A stretch of DNA of 64,000 nucleotides from Hymenopus coronatus (GCA_030762935.1 CM060895.1:79678001-79742000); one strand, 5' to 3'. Positions 22,208 through 33,368 are shown, counted from the stretch's first letter. The notes: generated by a model from the sequence alone, not told the origin. Made by a program: numbers and translations.

Positions 22208-23226
22208 GTTTACAGAGCAGGTAGACAAAGTCATGTGAATGAAACATAACAAACTTCTTACAAATATTTATTCTTTTTTCTACTTCAAGCTAATCGAGAT
22301 AAACTTTAGCACACTTTTCTTATTGCTTAATTTCTTATAAGTAGAAGGAAACCGAGGTCTAAAGCAATAGTCAAATGTTGCTCATTGAAATTCACCTCTT
22401 TGCATTGCTAGCTAAAAAACAAAAAATACACGGACGACTTCCTGTTTGAGAAACTATACGTATTTAAAATTGAAAACAATTACAAAGAATTATTCTGAAA
22501 TTGTTAGCTCTAAACAAAAGTACATATAATTAAGTGTTTTAACGATATCAACATTTTTGTTTCGTAAATGCTTGTCCCTCTCTTTCGGCTTACCAGTTAT
22601 ACAAAGCTCATCCAGAATGATCGGGTCTACCGAGGCTATTCCCAGAAAATTAATACTGAGGCTATTTCCAGAAAATTTAATACCTTCATTTCATTTGTGA
22701 CGAAAGTATCTGATTATTTACTATCCTGATAAAAATCGTTAGAGACTTTTTGGTAAAAATCAACGTTTGTAATAATACTCCATATAGAAGGTAGTTGGGG
22801 TGGGGGAAAGAATTCCTGAAAATCTTCATTTCGTATTCTTCGAAGATGAATAACTCAAATACTGGTATTTAACAGATTTTTCGTTTTTGAATATACTATT
22901 CGTACTCACCATCACACCCACACACACAGGAACATTTCTCTAAGGATGGTTTTTGTGGAAACAGGAGGTCTTAAAATTATATTGTCCGTGAAATTTCGGT
23001 GGAAAAGCAGAGCTTAAATACCCAGTAAGGTGTTTTAATTTACTAACAATTTTTTAATTATGCTCTTCACACACACATACACACACCCTCACACACTCTG
23101 TTTCTAAAACTGTTCTTTTATATTTCGGACCCTCCAAACATTTATTTCTGGTCAATCACTTTATTCAGTTTTTGAGTGAAATACAATAGTTTCTTTACCT
23201 ATTCTGTACGCTGTAGAGAAAATAAT
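22208..23226 (+). mobile_element. PER copy, rearranged: inverted tip and duplicated end module
   Basis: The first 43 bp (22,208-22,250) are present as their own reverse complement (gtttacagagcaggtagac...gtgaatgaaacata), joined to the normal sense continuation aacttcttacaaat. At the other end the 3' module is present twice: tactggtatttaacagattt...aaatttcggt at about 22,858-23,001, then gcttaaatacccagtaagg...gagtgaaatacaat at about 23,008-23,200, each with its own CA tract. It closes with tgtagagaaaataa. Confidence 0.75.
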
Positions 23227-24301
23227 AAAATTTTGTGTAGCTAAATGAGTTTTATGACGTTGTAATGCCATGCAGCATCTGTAAACAATGATTATTATTT
23301 TATTTACATGGATGCGGTAGTAATAAAAACTAACTTACGTGTTTTCTCAATTGCACGCAACCAAGTGCAATTGCTTATTTGAGATTTTTTCTAAAAGAAG
23401 TTGTGAATTTATTTGATGAAACTCGTAAACTTGAATGAGCAATATCAAGATAAGTCCATGAATAAAAAGTAACAGTTATATAAATAATAGATAATTTCTT
23501 ACTTGTGATGATTAAAATCAAATCTTCATAGTAGCAAATGCGAGATCAAATCATAGAAACTAAATTATCGATCTAGAATACGAAGGAGTATTAAAAAGTC
23601 CTAATAAGAATTAGAAAATACCTACAGCTTGGTTTAAACGCTGTGACATACCCCCACTCCTGAAGTCTAGATGCGCAGTAACACTGACCAGCCCTTGCAT
23701 AACACATTATGAAGATATCTTGTTGAAATTTATATCTAATAACAGTGATATTTTGCCATATTTCAAAATACTAGCTTGAGTGATTTAAATGATAATTTGT
23801 TATTTTGTAACTTCATTGTTCTGATAAAATGGTTTACACGATGAATTTTTAAAAATACTCATATAAAATTCAAGCTTTACAATAAGTGAGTTTACTAATA
23901 CATCTGTCATATCATATACCTATATTTACGTTAACCCCTAATGATTGCAGAAAATAATGACATTTTACTCCCCTAAACTCTTGATTTTTCAAATGAGTAT
24001 AATGTATTTCTCAATATTGGAACATTATTTCAAGAGTCTGTATGATCATTTTCTTTAATGTACCTTTGAGAGATAATACAAAAATTTTAAACGCATTAGT
24101 AAACAATTGTATCGTGTAGAGCATTTTCAGTATGGGAAAATGTTTTAATAAAAGAATAGAATGGAAACAAGGCGTGCCTATTAATCAGATGTGCCTATCA
24201 ATTTATAGCCTACAAGTTGATTTGTAGCTAAAATGCAACATGTGTATTTATTTTTGTCTTAAAGATTACATTCCTACAATTTTAACATGAAGATACTAAA
24301 C
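23227..24301. other. Quiet AT-rich region
   Basis: About 1.1 kb of very AT-rich sequence with no repeat family member and no open frame above background. Nothing supported. Confidence 0.4.
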
Positions 24302-25113
24302 GTACTACACTACTATGTACATAGTATATAGAGAAGGTATTGCACTCCACCCAAAAATTAGATACCAAAATTTCACTGGAAATACAGGGTCTCATTTAAA
24401 AAAGGCATTTTTAGAAAAAGGTGTGTCCGTGAACACACGAAAAAAAACGAAAAGTCGGTAAAATACCAAACTTGATATAAGTTTAGTATCTTCCAGGGAT
24501 ACGACACGAATATTTTGATTCAAGTCCTCCCACCCCAAACTATGTACTCTTTACATAGAAAAAAAATTCTATACTTTTAATTCTCTCAAGAATGCCTTAA
24601 AACGCCGTATATTAAGGTTACTTACATGGTAAATAAATATATATTTTGAATTTTCTGGGAGTAACTTCTAACGACCCCTTTATTCCGAATGAATTTTTCT
24701 AAATTTTGTGTAACTGGTAAACCGTAAGAGATAGGTAAAATGTTACTACACAAAACATGTAGATCACGTTAAAACAAACAATTTATGTCATATACATTGT
24801 TTTCGTGGAATTGACCATATCTGAGATATTCCTTTTTATATTTTTCAGATTTAAAATACTTAAAACTTTTCTCACACAGAATGTTGTAAACTTCTGGCCG
24901 TGCATAGAAACGGATTTCAACCACATGGCAACCGGCTTTTAAAAGAATTGACTATCGATTTAGCCTAGTGCATTCTTTTATTTTCCCTCTACTTTAATTA
25001 AGACAATTTCTGCTAATGTTTATATTGATTATCATAAAGTAGATAGAAGAATAAGATTTTTAACAATGTGTTACAGAGATGTAGAGAAAGTCATGTGAAT
25101 GCAACGCATTAGA
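24302..25113 (-). mobile_element. PER copy, near full length
   Basis: Left end lacks TACTTTCT but keeps tactatgtacatagtata and gagaaggtattgcactcc. The rest is colinear, with a short loss near 24,395 in the ggggtccccctgaatcc segment, and ends agtcatgtgaatgcaacgca then TTAGA. Confidence 0.84.
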
Positions 25114-25654
25114 TTTTTTTTTTAAATGTTCCACAATTGTTTGACGAGCTTCGTAGATGCTCTACCTTCATCAAGCTGTCTATGGAAATACCATATGCAG
25201 AAGTATCTCGGAAAAACAAGAGTTGGAATATATTCAAATGCAGTCACGGGACTCTAGAGAGTTCTACATCAATAATCTCTACTAGACCAAAACGTGCTTG
25301 AGGAAGCGAGGCGTTCATTACCAGAGCGTCTTTGTGCATTGCAAGCACAACACTATAATACCATGTCACCGCAGAGTGTGCACTGCGAAGGTGTGTTCGA
25401 AGTCTAGAGATGTGTTAACATAACAGACTGGTTTACGATCTCTGGCACCGCATCCATGTCAATATCACGTGAACGCTTTAAGGGAACTACAACATATATC
25501 TAAGTCATAAGATTATTGCTTCTAATTTGAATCAATGGAAGCCTATTACAGTGTTCATTTGCAGATCCTACGGTGTTGAACTTATTATAGTAACAAATTG
25601 TTTTTTCTTCAGAACTATAATATTTTCAATAATGAAAATTGTGCACCATCTTCT
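25114..25654. other. Unassigned spacer
   Basis: About 540 bp without recognised motifs. Mixed composition near 25,240-25,420 is not explained. Confidence 0.3.
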
Positions 25655-25703
25655 GCATCTTCCAAAGATGCCACACCCTAAACTACTCTATTCCTGGAAA
25701 CGT
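25655..25703 (-). mobile_element. PER internal scrap
   Basis: catcttccaaagatgcc followed directly by acaccctaaactactc and cctggaaacg gives two family segments with the intervening gacacgaagattttc part deleted. Lies immediately left of the next PER palindromic end. Confidence 0.5.
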
Positions 25704-25705
25704 TT

Positions 25706-26187
25706 TACTTTCTCTTCAGTACATAATGTATAGACGAAATATTTTATTTCACTCAAAAATTCGATACAGGAATTTCAACGAAAATATTTTTGAGGTCCCT
25801 TGAGCCCAAAAAAACATTTTTTTTAAAAAAAACTCGTGTATGACTGTGAACAACATAACTCAAAAGCAAAAGGTCCATTAAATGCAAAACGTGCAGTTTC
25901 AGTTTAGTAACTTTCAAGGATGCAACGCGAAGACTTTCAAGAGAATACGCTCGCTCCAAACTATTAACGTGCGACAATTTTCGAAAATTTTAACATTCTA
26001 AAAAATGCTTCTAACGATTAAAATACCGTATATTAAAGATGTTTACATTAAAAATAAAAAGTACATCTTGAACTTCCTGGGAATATCCTCTGACGTCCTC
26101 CTCATTTGGACGTTTGCCTAACTGGTTAACTGTGAGAGATAGAAAAAGGCTTACTGCAACAAAAAGGTAGATCACGTCAAAATCACA
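25706..26187 (-). mobile_element. PER copy truncated by a SINE-like segment
   Basis: Starts TACTTTCTCTTCAGTAC and is colinear to ggtagatcacgtcaaaatca, where it breaks. About 350 bp of the element are replaced by the SINE-3-like segment that starts near 26,190. Confidence 0.78.
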
Positions 26188-26189
26188 GA

Positions 26190-26420
26190 AGGACGTCCTA
26201 CACCGCAGTCTTCGCCGAAACTTAAAGTCCTAAAAGAGATCGGTTGGATGAAAAGGAGATACAGGAAGTTTGGGGAAATCAAGAAATTCAGTATTTGCCT
26301 AGCAATCCGGGAAAACCCCCTGAAGAAGCCCATCAGAGAGTTTGGCCGTGGGAATCGAACCCACGACCTCCCTAATACCAGTCCCAGAGGAAAAGCAGGC
26401 CATGTAGCTCAGTAAATACG
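26190..26420 (-). mobile_element. SINE-3-like copy, rearranged head
   Basis: Contains a well-preserved T-arm complement: gtgggaatcgaacccacgac at about 26,344, i.e. GTCGTGGGTTCGATTCCCAC on the minus strand, a perfect T stem-loop with B box. To its left is gaaaaccccctgaagaagcc, a variant of the SINE-3 body. To the right a second, plus-strand D-arm-like piece, catgtagctcagtaaatacg, appears, so the head is chimeric. Confidence 0.55.
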
Positions 26421-26520
26421 GTGGATTGTGAGTTAAAAACTTGTTTCATATCATTTTACTGAATCGTGTTGTTAATCCATTTCATAGCATTACCTTTTCA
26501 ATAATGACATCTTCAGTTTT

Positions 26521-26521
26521 C

Positions 26522-26557
<36 letters not shown>

Positions 26558-26561
26558 CAAC
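26521..26561. repeat. (TAA)n microsatellite
   Basis: About eleven TAA units grading into (CAA)n at the right. Confidence 0.95.
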
Positions 26562-26622
26562 AACTTGTTCTATGTAAATCCGCATATACGACAAGACAGG
26601 CATCATTAGAGGTTCTGCTTAA

Positions 26623-26814
26623 ATGTCTGAGGTGGATCCAACTGCAATCATCTTATTAGTATTATCCTATTTCGTTCTTCGTCAAAATGGAGAGCCGTTT
26701 CTCAGAAATTTAATTCATGTGTCTCTTTACATCATCCAGAGAACGTGGTTTTCGCACGATGGTGCGCAACCGCATTTAAGTTGGATAGTAGAGGAAATTT
26801 GGACAAAATCATAA
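26623..26814 (+). pseudogene. DDE transposase scrap (mariner-like D-G-A motif)
   Basis: The 63-codon frame contains YIIQRTWFSHDGAQPH then LSWIVEEIW. The pattern W-F-x-H-D-G-A-x-x-H is the second catalytic-Asp motif seen in many arthropod IS630/mariner-like transposases, usually followed by a helix and the W-P-x-R-S-P-D-L segment, which is absent here. Only this motif survives and the frame closes soon after. The family assignment rests on one motif. Confidence 0.4.
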
Positions 26815-27764
26815 ATTTAGTGTTGGATCAAATATATCTTCATACGTATTCATTTAAAGTTTGTGTTAAGTTAATACACTTATTATTCTATCTCCTTTAT
26901 AGGTATAGTTACAATAATTGTCAATAATCACTTCAGAGGAATTTTTGTTTTCTTAAAAGGAGAGGAAATAGCCTGTTAACACTGAAGGTCAATATTACAT
27001 TTTACTGGAAGGATTTGCATACACTTTTAGTAACTTCTTAAAACAGTTAGATTCAGTACTATAAATCTAACATTATTTTATCCCGTATTTTAAGTACGGT
27101 CTTTAAGTATCACTTCACAATGCAATAAAAAGTAGCCCATTTGAAAAAGTCACAAGAGAACTCCTGGTATTTTTCTAAATCAACTGCAGTGCAAGTTTCA
27201 TTATTCCATTCTTGACACAGAGAACATTGTATCCACTCTTTATTTGGAATTTGGGAAGTATTTCATATTTATCTATCAGTGTCGGTTGGCTTTGCTGATT
27301 GGTTTGAAAAACTTTTGATATTTTGTTCTTACTACTCTTTCACCTGGAGCTATTAGTAGCATCTGCAACTCTTTTTTTTTCTTCTGCTGAGCCTCGAATA
27401 GCTCTTGTGCATAGGACATATAAGATCAGAACTACAGTATTTGCTCTTGCTTTTGCTGTTCATGTTGATCTTCCGTTCACATTGTAGGATTTTCGTCGTC
27501 TTTTGGAAACAACTGCCGTAATAACTTATATTAGATGATTTTTCAATAGAAATCAGTGCCGTTTTACTTCTGAAAGACTCAAAGGGTACTGCGAGGATTT
27601 CCATATACTTTTGATGCCTTAAAAAACCTATTTGAGTTTCAAAAGGCCATATAAAGCTTGTTGGTCGACCCATGCGGGTTTCATTCCACGACAGACGTTA
27701 CGATTATCTTTTGTATTTCCGCATGCTGTTATAGAATCTGAAAATATCTGATTCTCCCAGAAAT
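26815..27764. other. Unassigned region with overlapping open frames
   Basis: Minus-strand frames at 27,353-27,673 (106 codons) and 27,628-27,837 (69 codons) overlap out of frame and show no domain I recognise. The lysine/serine-rich part is low complexity. A decayed ORF split by frameshifts is possible. Confidence 0.3.
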
Positions 27765-27789
27765 GGTAAATGGAACACATCAGATTCTT
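27765..27789 (-). mobile_element. PER left-end scrap
   Basis: Only ggtaaatggaacacatcaga and a T-rich flank are left: the extreme TCTGATG end in antisense. Twenty-five bp, so it is called on the family's most conserved end alone. Confidence 0.35.
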
Positions 27790-28261
27790 CTTTTTCTGTT
27801 TTGATGTTGGGAATAGATGACGTGCATAAAGACACACCCTGCAGCTCCGGGTTTATGCAATAACTAGAACAACCAGAGCGAGACAAAGGACTAGATGACC
27901 TGTAGCGTTTCTGCTCAACTTGAACTAGCCTCGCCAATTTCACAATTTTGGGTCTTTATTCCTGGTCATCAAACGTGCTTTAATGCAAGTCAGGAAAAGC
28001 CGCCTTCAATACCAAGTGATAGCATTAGCCGTCGTGCACAAGGCGATTGTCGCTGCGTTAATCGCGCGTTAGCAAAAGCATTCGACCGTACACACGGATA
28101 CGCTTGTCGCTTTATCATCATCATTGAAGCTCAAGAGGATGCATGTCTATGGACGATATAACAAAGGGAGGAATAAATCTGCCTGAATATTATCTTAAAG
28201 GGATGCCATCCATGATAATGTTACACTTTTTACAATCGACTATTGCTTCTAGTCTAGAACT
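27790..28261. other. Unassigned spacer, GC-richer part
   Basis: The plus frame at 27,895-28,161 (88 codons) is GC-richer than its neighbours (for example gcgattgtcgctgcgttaat) and has no recognised domain. Nothing else is supported. Confidence 0.3.
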
Positions 28262-28370
28262 GGACTATTTACTGAATTTATATTCTCTACTGCGTAGAGT
28301 AAGTATTATATTCAATCCAAAACTTGAGTGTACAGATTTCACCAAACTATATATTTTGAGGCTCCCTGAG
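28262..28370 (-). mobile_element. PER palindromic-end module, extra copy
   Basis: tatattctctactgcgtag, then agtaagtattatattcaatc, gatttcaccaaactatatat and tttgaggctccctgagt follow the family's first 110 bp in antisense. It is abruptly followed by a second, full antisense copy beginning at ttactcaatacataatacg. Confidence 0.6.
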
Positions 28371-29200
28371 TTACTCAATACATAATACGCGTAGAGAAGG
28401 TATTGCATGTCAGCCAAAATACTGAGACTTGGCAGAAAATATATATTTTAGGGACCCCTAAATGCCAAAACAAATGTTTAGAAAAACGCTAGTGTTATGT
28501 TTGTGAACATAGCTCATAAAAGAAAAGACCGTTAAATACTAAACGCTATATTTCAGTAACGCAACTTCAAAGGATGCAATAAAAGATATTCAGAAAGTTT
28601 TCCCATGCAAAACTACTACTTAATGGAGAAAATATTGTAAATTTTGATTTTCTTAAAATGGCCAAACGATTTTCATTAAAGTAGATACTATATATTAAAT
28701 ATATTTAAATAAAAAATAAAATCTATATCTTGAATTTCCATGGAAGAGGCTCTTAAGTCCTCTTAATTCTGAATGACTTTGATATAACTGGTAACCGAAA
28801 GAGGTAGACAAAAGCTTTCTTTACAAAAATATAGATGTTTTCAAAGCAGATATTTTTAAATACATTTTTGCTATGAGGCCAATCATTTCCCACAAATTGC
28901 TTATTATAGATTTAAGTTTTCTAATACTTATACTTTTCTCAAATGGAAAGTCTTATTCATATTATTCATCCTGGTCAAGCAAACGGAACGGAATTACAAT
29001 ACTATCACATAGGGGCGGGCCTTCGTAAGATTTTACTATAAATTTAGCTTACTTAATTCTCTTATTCTCGTTGTAAAAAAAATAATATCGTATTGATACG
29101 TTTTGTCTAACATTTAGTTTGATAAGCGTGTAGTGGATAAGAAGAATAACGTTTGTAAGAATGGTTTACTGCATCACAGGTTGAATGTAACTCATCATAT
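28371..29200 (-). mobile_element. PER copy, diverged
   Basis: Palindromic end eroded to tactcaatacataatacgcg then TAGAGAAGGTATTGCATG. The body is recognisable throughout (taaatactaaacgctat, ttgattttcttaaaatggcc, aaccgaaagaggtagac), ending tgaatgtaactcatcatatg. One of the older copies. Confidence 0.75.
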
Positions 29201-29789
29201 GTTTATAAAATGTTCCATTATACGTGTGTATCTGTAACCAGCATAATTCGAAAACGAAATGACAACTAAAATATTTTTGATTAACAAACCATCTTATTAA
29301 TATTTACACTAATGTAAATCCATAAAAGCATCAAGGTGTTGTTTTTATTGTCCCAAAAAGTTCATTCAACTGTGCTCAATAGTTTCCGAGAAAGCAGATA
29401 ATTTACATTAGCCAATTTTACTTGCAGTATATTTTAAGTAAAATATTAGAAAAAAATCCAGACATATTTGAAGAAACAAAGAAACCATGGCTTTTAAAAG
29501 CGGAAGCTGCTGAATTGGGCATGGAAACAGATGTTAAAGCGAAATTTCCAATAACAATAACTTACATATTTGCTATATAAAGTGTAGGAGTTCTGATGTT
29601 TTTCTGAGGTAGTACAGAACACAACACAAATGTAGACTCATTCCTAAAAATGTGTTTCAATCTAAGTAATATTTTACTGTACAGATGCACCATTAGAAGC
29701 GAAGATTCCATCGTTTCCAACTGTGTGAGACGTCCATATCTATTTTTCTAAATGGTAAAAAAAAAAGTATAACTCGCTGAAAAAAATTA
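29201..29789. other. AT-rich region upstream of the Penelope RT
   Basis: May hold the decayed N-terminal part of the Penelope-like element. The part at 29,700-29,790 (ccatcgtttccaactgtgtg) could be the P-x-R-P-hhS motif, but this cannot be shown from here. Confidence 0.3.
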
Positions 29790-30372
29790 AATCTTAGTTT
29801 CAAAGAATTACCTAAATAACTAAATTAATCTCTTAACTGTTAAAGAAGATGTACTAGTATCTTTCGAGGTTTCGTCTTTATTTACGTGTGTACCAACTGA
29901 AGGCATAGTTGTATTACTTAAACAGCCAAATTAACGTCAACTACTGTTCAGCTTCAACAATTTTTACAAACAGATATTTAGTCTAGTCATGGAAAATCCA
30001 TTTTCTCCGTTTTTAGAAATCTGTATATTAGTTACTTGGAAAGAACGTCACTAATGGTTATCATGAAATATTTAAATTCTGGTTCAGATATGTAGATGAT
30101 GTTATCATTTGATAATTTGCTATCATATCAACTATCTTAAAAGTATAGAACGAGAAAACTAAGTTTACGATGAAAATCGAGAAAAGGTCACATCCCAGAC
30201 CTTTTTGGATTTAAAAATATTTCACAATACTAAGAGCTTGGTGTTTGGCATATATGTATAGAAAGTCAACTTATGTGGCTAACAAATGCAGTCCGAGAAC
30301 ACATCAACATGCAGTTTTCCGAAGATTAAAATACAGATTAACTAATATACATTTAGCAAACAAATATATATA
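29790..30372 (+). pseudogene. Penelope-like reverse transcriptase, degenerate
   Basis: RT blocks appear in order on the plus strand but in shifting frames. INLLTVKEDVLVSFEV at about 29,827-29,875, continued by SSLFTCVP, is RT motif A with preceding helix. SFNNFYKQIFSLVMENPF then SPFLEICI at about 29,951-30,025 is the F-Y-x-Q-x-x-G-x-x-M-G-x-x-h-S-P block, with Gly replaced by Ser and Glu. EIFKFWFRYVDDVII at about 30,065-30,110 is the YVDD catalytic block. FLDLKIFHNTKSLVFGIY at about 30,207-30,260 and KSTYVANKCSPRTHQHAVF then RRLKYRLT at about 30,263-30,340 are the FLDhxhxxxxxxhxhxhYRKxTxT block and the following H-P-x-x-h region. Frameshifts near 30,020 and 30,260 and at least two stops (near 29,931 and 30,111) make it inactive. 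A PER copy follows at 30,434. The F-Y-K-Q/YVDD/FLDL/YRK-x-T set is characteristic of Penelope-like elements; the GIY-YIG part is not attached here. Confidence 0.78.
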
Positions 30373-30433
30373 ACATAGCAAATTTACATTCAATCCAGTA
30401 TTATTTTCATAGTTTGTAAAAATACACAAAAAA

Positions 30434-31279
30434 TCTGATGAGTTCCATTCACAAGACTTTCTCAACATCTCTGCAACAAATGAGTTTTAAAAAACTTATA
30501 CTTCTATTTACTTCAAGCTAATCGACAAAAAATTAGCAGAAATAGTCTTATTACTTGCTTCCTTGTAAGTAGAAGAGAAATAAGGGAGTAGCATAGGTTA
30601 AAGCAATAGTCAAAAGCTGGTTGCTATGTGACTGAAGTTCCTTTGTTTGTATGGATAGGAGTTGACAAATTCCTGTGTGAGAAAAATTAAGTTTTTTGAA
30701 CCTGTGGACAAAAACAAGGAATATCTCAAAAACGATCAACTCCACGAAAAAAATGTATACAACATAAATTGTGTGTTTTAATATGCTCTACATTTTTTGT
30801 GTTGTAAGTTTTTGTCTATCTCTTACGGTTTAGCAGTTATGCATAATTCCGTAAAATTCAGTGAGAATAAAGTAGTCTTCAGAGGCTGTTCCCAGAAAAT
30901 TGAAAATATACAGTTTATTTGTCAGGTAAATATCTAAAATATACGATATTTTAATCAAAATCGTTAGTCATTGTTTATAAAATCAACATTTTCGAAAAAA
31001 GTTCCTTGTAAAGGGAAGTTTGGGGTGGGGGGATTTTTCTTCGTGTCGCATCCCTGGAAAATACTAAACTTAAATACCAAGTTTGGTATTTTACTGACTT
31101 TTCGTTTTTGAGTTATCGTGTTCACAAACACACAGACACGGACCTTTTTTTTGAAAATATTTTTTTTGGATACAGGGGACCTAAAACATATATTTCCGGT
31201 GAAATCTCGGTATCGAATTCTTTGGTGGAGTGCAATACCTTCTTTATACACTATCCACATAGTGCGTGTAGGGAAAGTA
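30434..31279 (+). mobile_element. PER copy, full length (846 bp)
   Basis: Left end TCTGATGAGTTCCATTCAC after a run of A, right end cactatccacatagtgcgtg then TAGGGAAAGTA. All internal boxes are present in order. The CA tract is short here (acaaacacacagacacgg). A good reference copy in the sense orientation. Confidence 0.9.
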
Positions 31280-31630
31280 AAAAAAAACGCAACATAATTC
31301 TAGCATCTCAAAATATTTTTGTCTGAGGAATTGTCTAAATTAACGTTTTAATAAAAACATGGATCTGTTAAATAAATCTGGAATCTATCAGATAGACTGC
31401 AATGTTGCCTAAATGTTGTCTCTAAACTACACAATCTGTCGTTTAGAAACACATGTGTATTTTGAAACCTAAAACAAATTTTAAGACTCACTTAAAAGAA
31501 CATCAAAGAACATTAAAATGAAAAAAATCGTCTATTGCTAATCGTTTTTGGGCTACCAACCGTGAAGTACGGTAAGAAATGAAGTTGTTACTCTTACTTA
31601 ACCTATACAGTTGGATACTTGAGGGAAAAA
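31280..31630. other. Spacer between two direct PER copies
   Basis: About 350 bp of AT-rich sequence without recognisable features. Confidence 0.35.
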
Positions 31631-32754
31631 TCTGATTGTTACGCTCACATGACTTTCTCTAGCTGCTCTATAAACAAACTTCTTGCAAAATATTATTCTT
31701 ATTTATACACAATGCTATTAGAGATAAACGTTTGAAAAATGTTCTTATTACTTATAAGTAGAAGGGAACTAAAGTAATGCGCTATGCTAAAGTGATAGTC
31801 AAATGTTTTAAAAGCTGTCGTTACGCGATTGTCATTACAAATCGCTTCTTTGCTTGGTCAGGAGTAGAACATAAGAAAACCGGACACTTCCTGTCTGAGA
31901 AAAGTATAAGTATTTCACAACTAAAACTAATAAGGAATATCTCGAAAACAGTAAACTCCACGAAAAAAAATGTACGTCGCTACATTGTGTATTTGAACCA
32001 GATGTAGTAAGTTTTTGTCTATTTCTTACCGTTTACTAGTTATTCAAAACTCGTAAAAATTCATCCAGAATGAACTGGTCTTCAGAAGTTATTCCCAGAA
32101 AATCCAAGATACACATTTTATTTGTGATGGAAGTGGCTTTAATATGTGGTATTTTAATAAAAATCGTCAGAGCAATTTTTAAGGAGAACAATATTTTTGA
32201 ACATTTTTCAACGTAAAGGGCAATTTGTGATGGCGGGATTTGCTAGAAAATCTTCGTGTCGTATCCTTTTTTTTTCTTCTTCTTTTAAAATACAGAACCG
32301 GAGTCTGATCGGGACTCCGGCACTGTATACCCTACTTTTATTTACCTTTATTTTTACCTTGTTTTGCAGTATTATTACTGGATTGCTGTTTTTCTTACTT
32401 TTACAACACACACATATACACAAGCATATAACATCCATGCCCAAGGCGGGACTCGAACCCACGATCCCCAGCGCTACGAAGCACCAAAGCGGGACGCCTT
32501 GGCGAGCGCGACCATGGGGACCGGCATCCTTGGAAGATAAGTAACTTAAATTCCAAGTTTGGTATTTTACCAACTTTTTGTTTTTAGTTATCGTGTTCAC
32601 AGATACACGGACACACAGACCTTTTCTAAAAATGCTTCTTTTTTATGTCGGGGACCCTAAAACGCGTATTTCCGATGAAATCTTGGTATCGATTTTTGGG
32701 TGGAATGCAATACCTTCTCTATACACTATGTACATAGTGCGTGTAGAGAAAGTA
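31631..32754 (+). mobile_element. PER copy split by a SINE
   Basis: Left end TCTGATTGTTACGCTCACA, right end a nearly perfect palindrome (actatgtacatagtgcgtg between TCTCTATAC and TAGAGAAAGTA). At the cgtgtcgtatcc|ttggaagat position the family is interrupted by the 257-bp SINE-4. Without that insert the copy is about 860 bp, normal for the family. Confidence 0.9.
32269..32525 (-). mobile_element. SINE-4 insertion with short target duplication
   Basis: On the minus strand the head has ATGGTCGCGCTCGCCAAGG as an A-box-like segment and GGATCGTGGGTTCGAGTCCC as a perfect B box. The spacing recalls a class II (Leu/Ser-type) tRNA. The body is rich in A and T and ends in an A/G-rich tail that appears on the plus strand as a T-run plus ttcttct. 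A perfect 8-bp inverted repeat CCGGAGTC/GACTCCGG (32,298-32,305 and 32,313-32,320) forms a 6-nt-loop hairpin close to the tail. The flanks are ATCCTT at 32,263-32,268 and 32,526-32,531, extended to GTATCCTT/GCATCCTT with one mismatch. A second, headless or tailless relative is at 42,640-42,790. Confidence 0.8.
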
Positions 32755-33368
32755 AACATGGTCATCTGACACGTTTAATACCAGTAATATGCCTATGATT
32801 ACGATTTATATTACAAGTTAAATAGAAAATTTCAAATTATCAATTTGCACAACAACTAAAAGAGTAAATTTATTGCCAATCTCCATCATTTACTTTCTCC
32901 TTCATGGCGGATAGCCTCTTAAATACTCTAGATATTCACACGTCATGTTTTAAACTGCCGGCCTTTTCTTTGATAAGCAAGTCAAAGCGTTTGACCTCCA
33001 TACCAATGCCCACTACAAAAGCGCGCGTTCAATTGAACACGACAATGCAATTATGTGTATCTCAAAGGGCTCATTAATTCCGCATAGAAGTGGGCGTGTA
33101 CGCGTCAATGCACTCCACGTACATCAGTATCGTGTGTCATCCGACCTTCACGTGCACGAGCTCTTATTCTACGTAACGCTGTTCTTACCACTGAGGTTCC
33201 GCATCTATACTTTATCTCAGACAAGAATGATCCAGCTTTAAACAAGAAGGCGGGGCGGACTCAATCCGACATGTGTTTGACGCTACAGTATGGAAATGCG
33301 TTTTGTAATATTAGCTTTAGCAGCGCTTATTCTTCACAGTAAACCGAGTAAGATACTGCAAGTAATTT
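32755..33368. other. Unassigned spacer
   Basis: The part 32,930-33,260 is GC-richer (gcgcgcgttcaattgaacac, gggcgtgtacgcgtcaatgc) and holds a 62-codon frame without recognised domain. No regulatory or RNA element can be supported. Confidence 0.3.
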
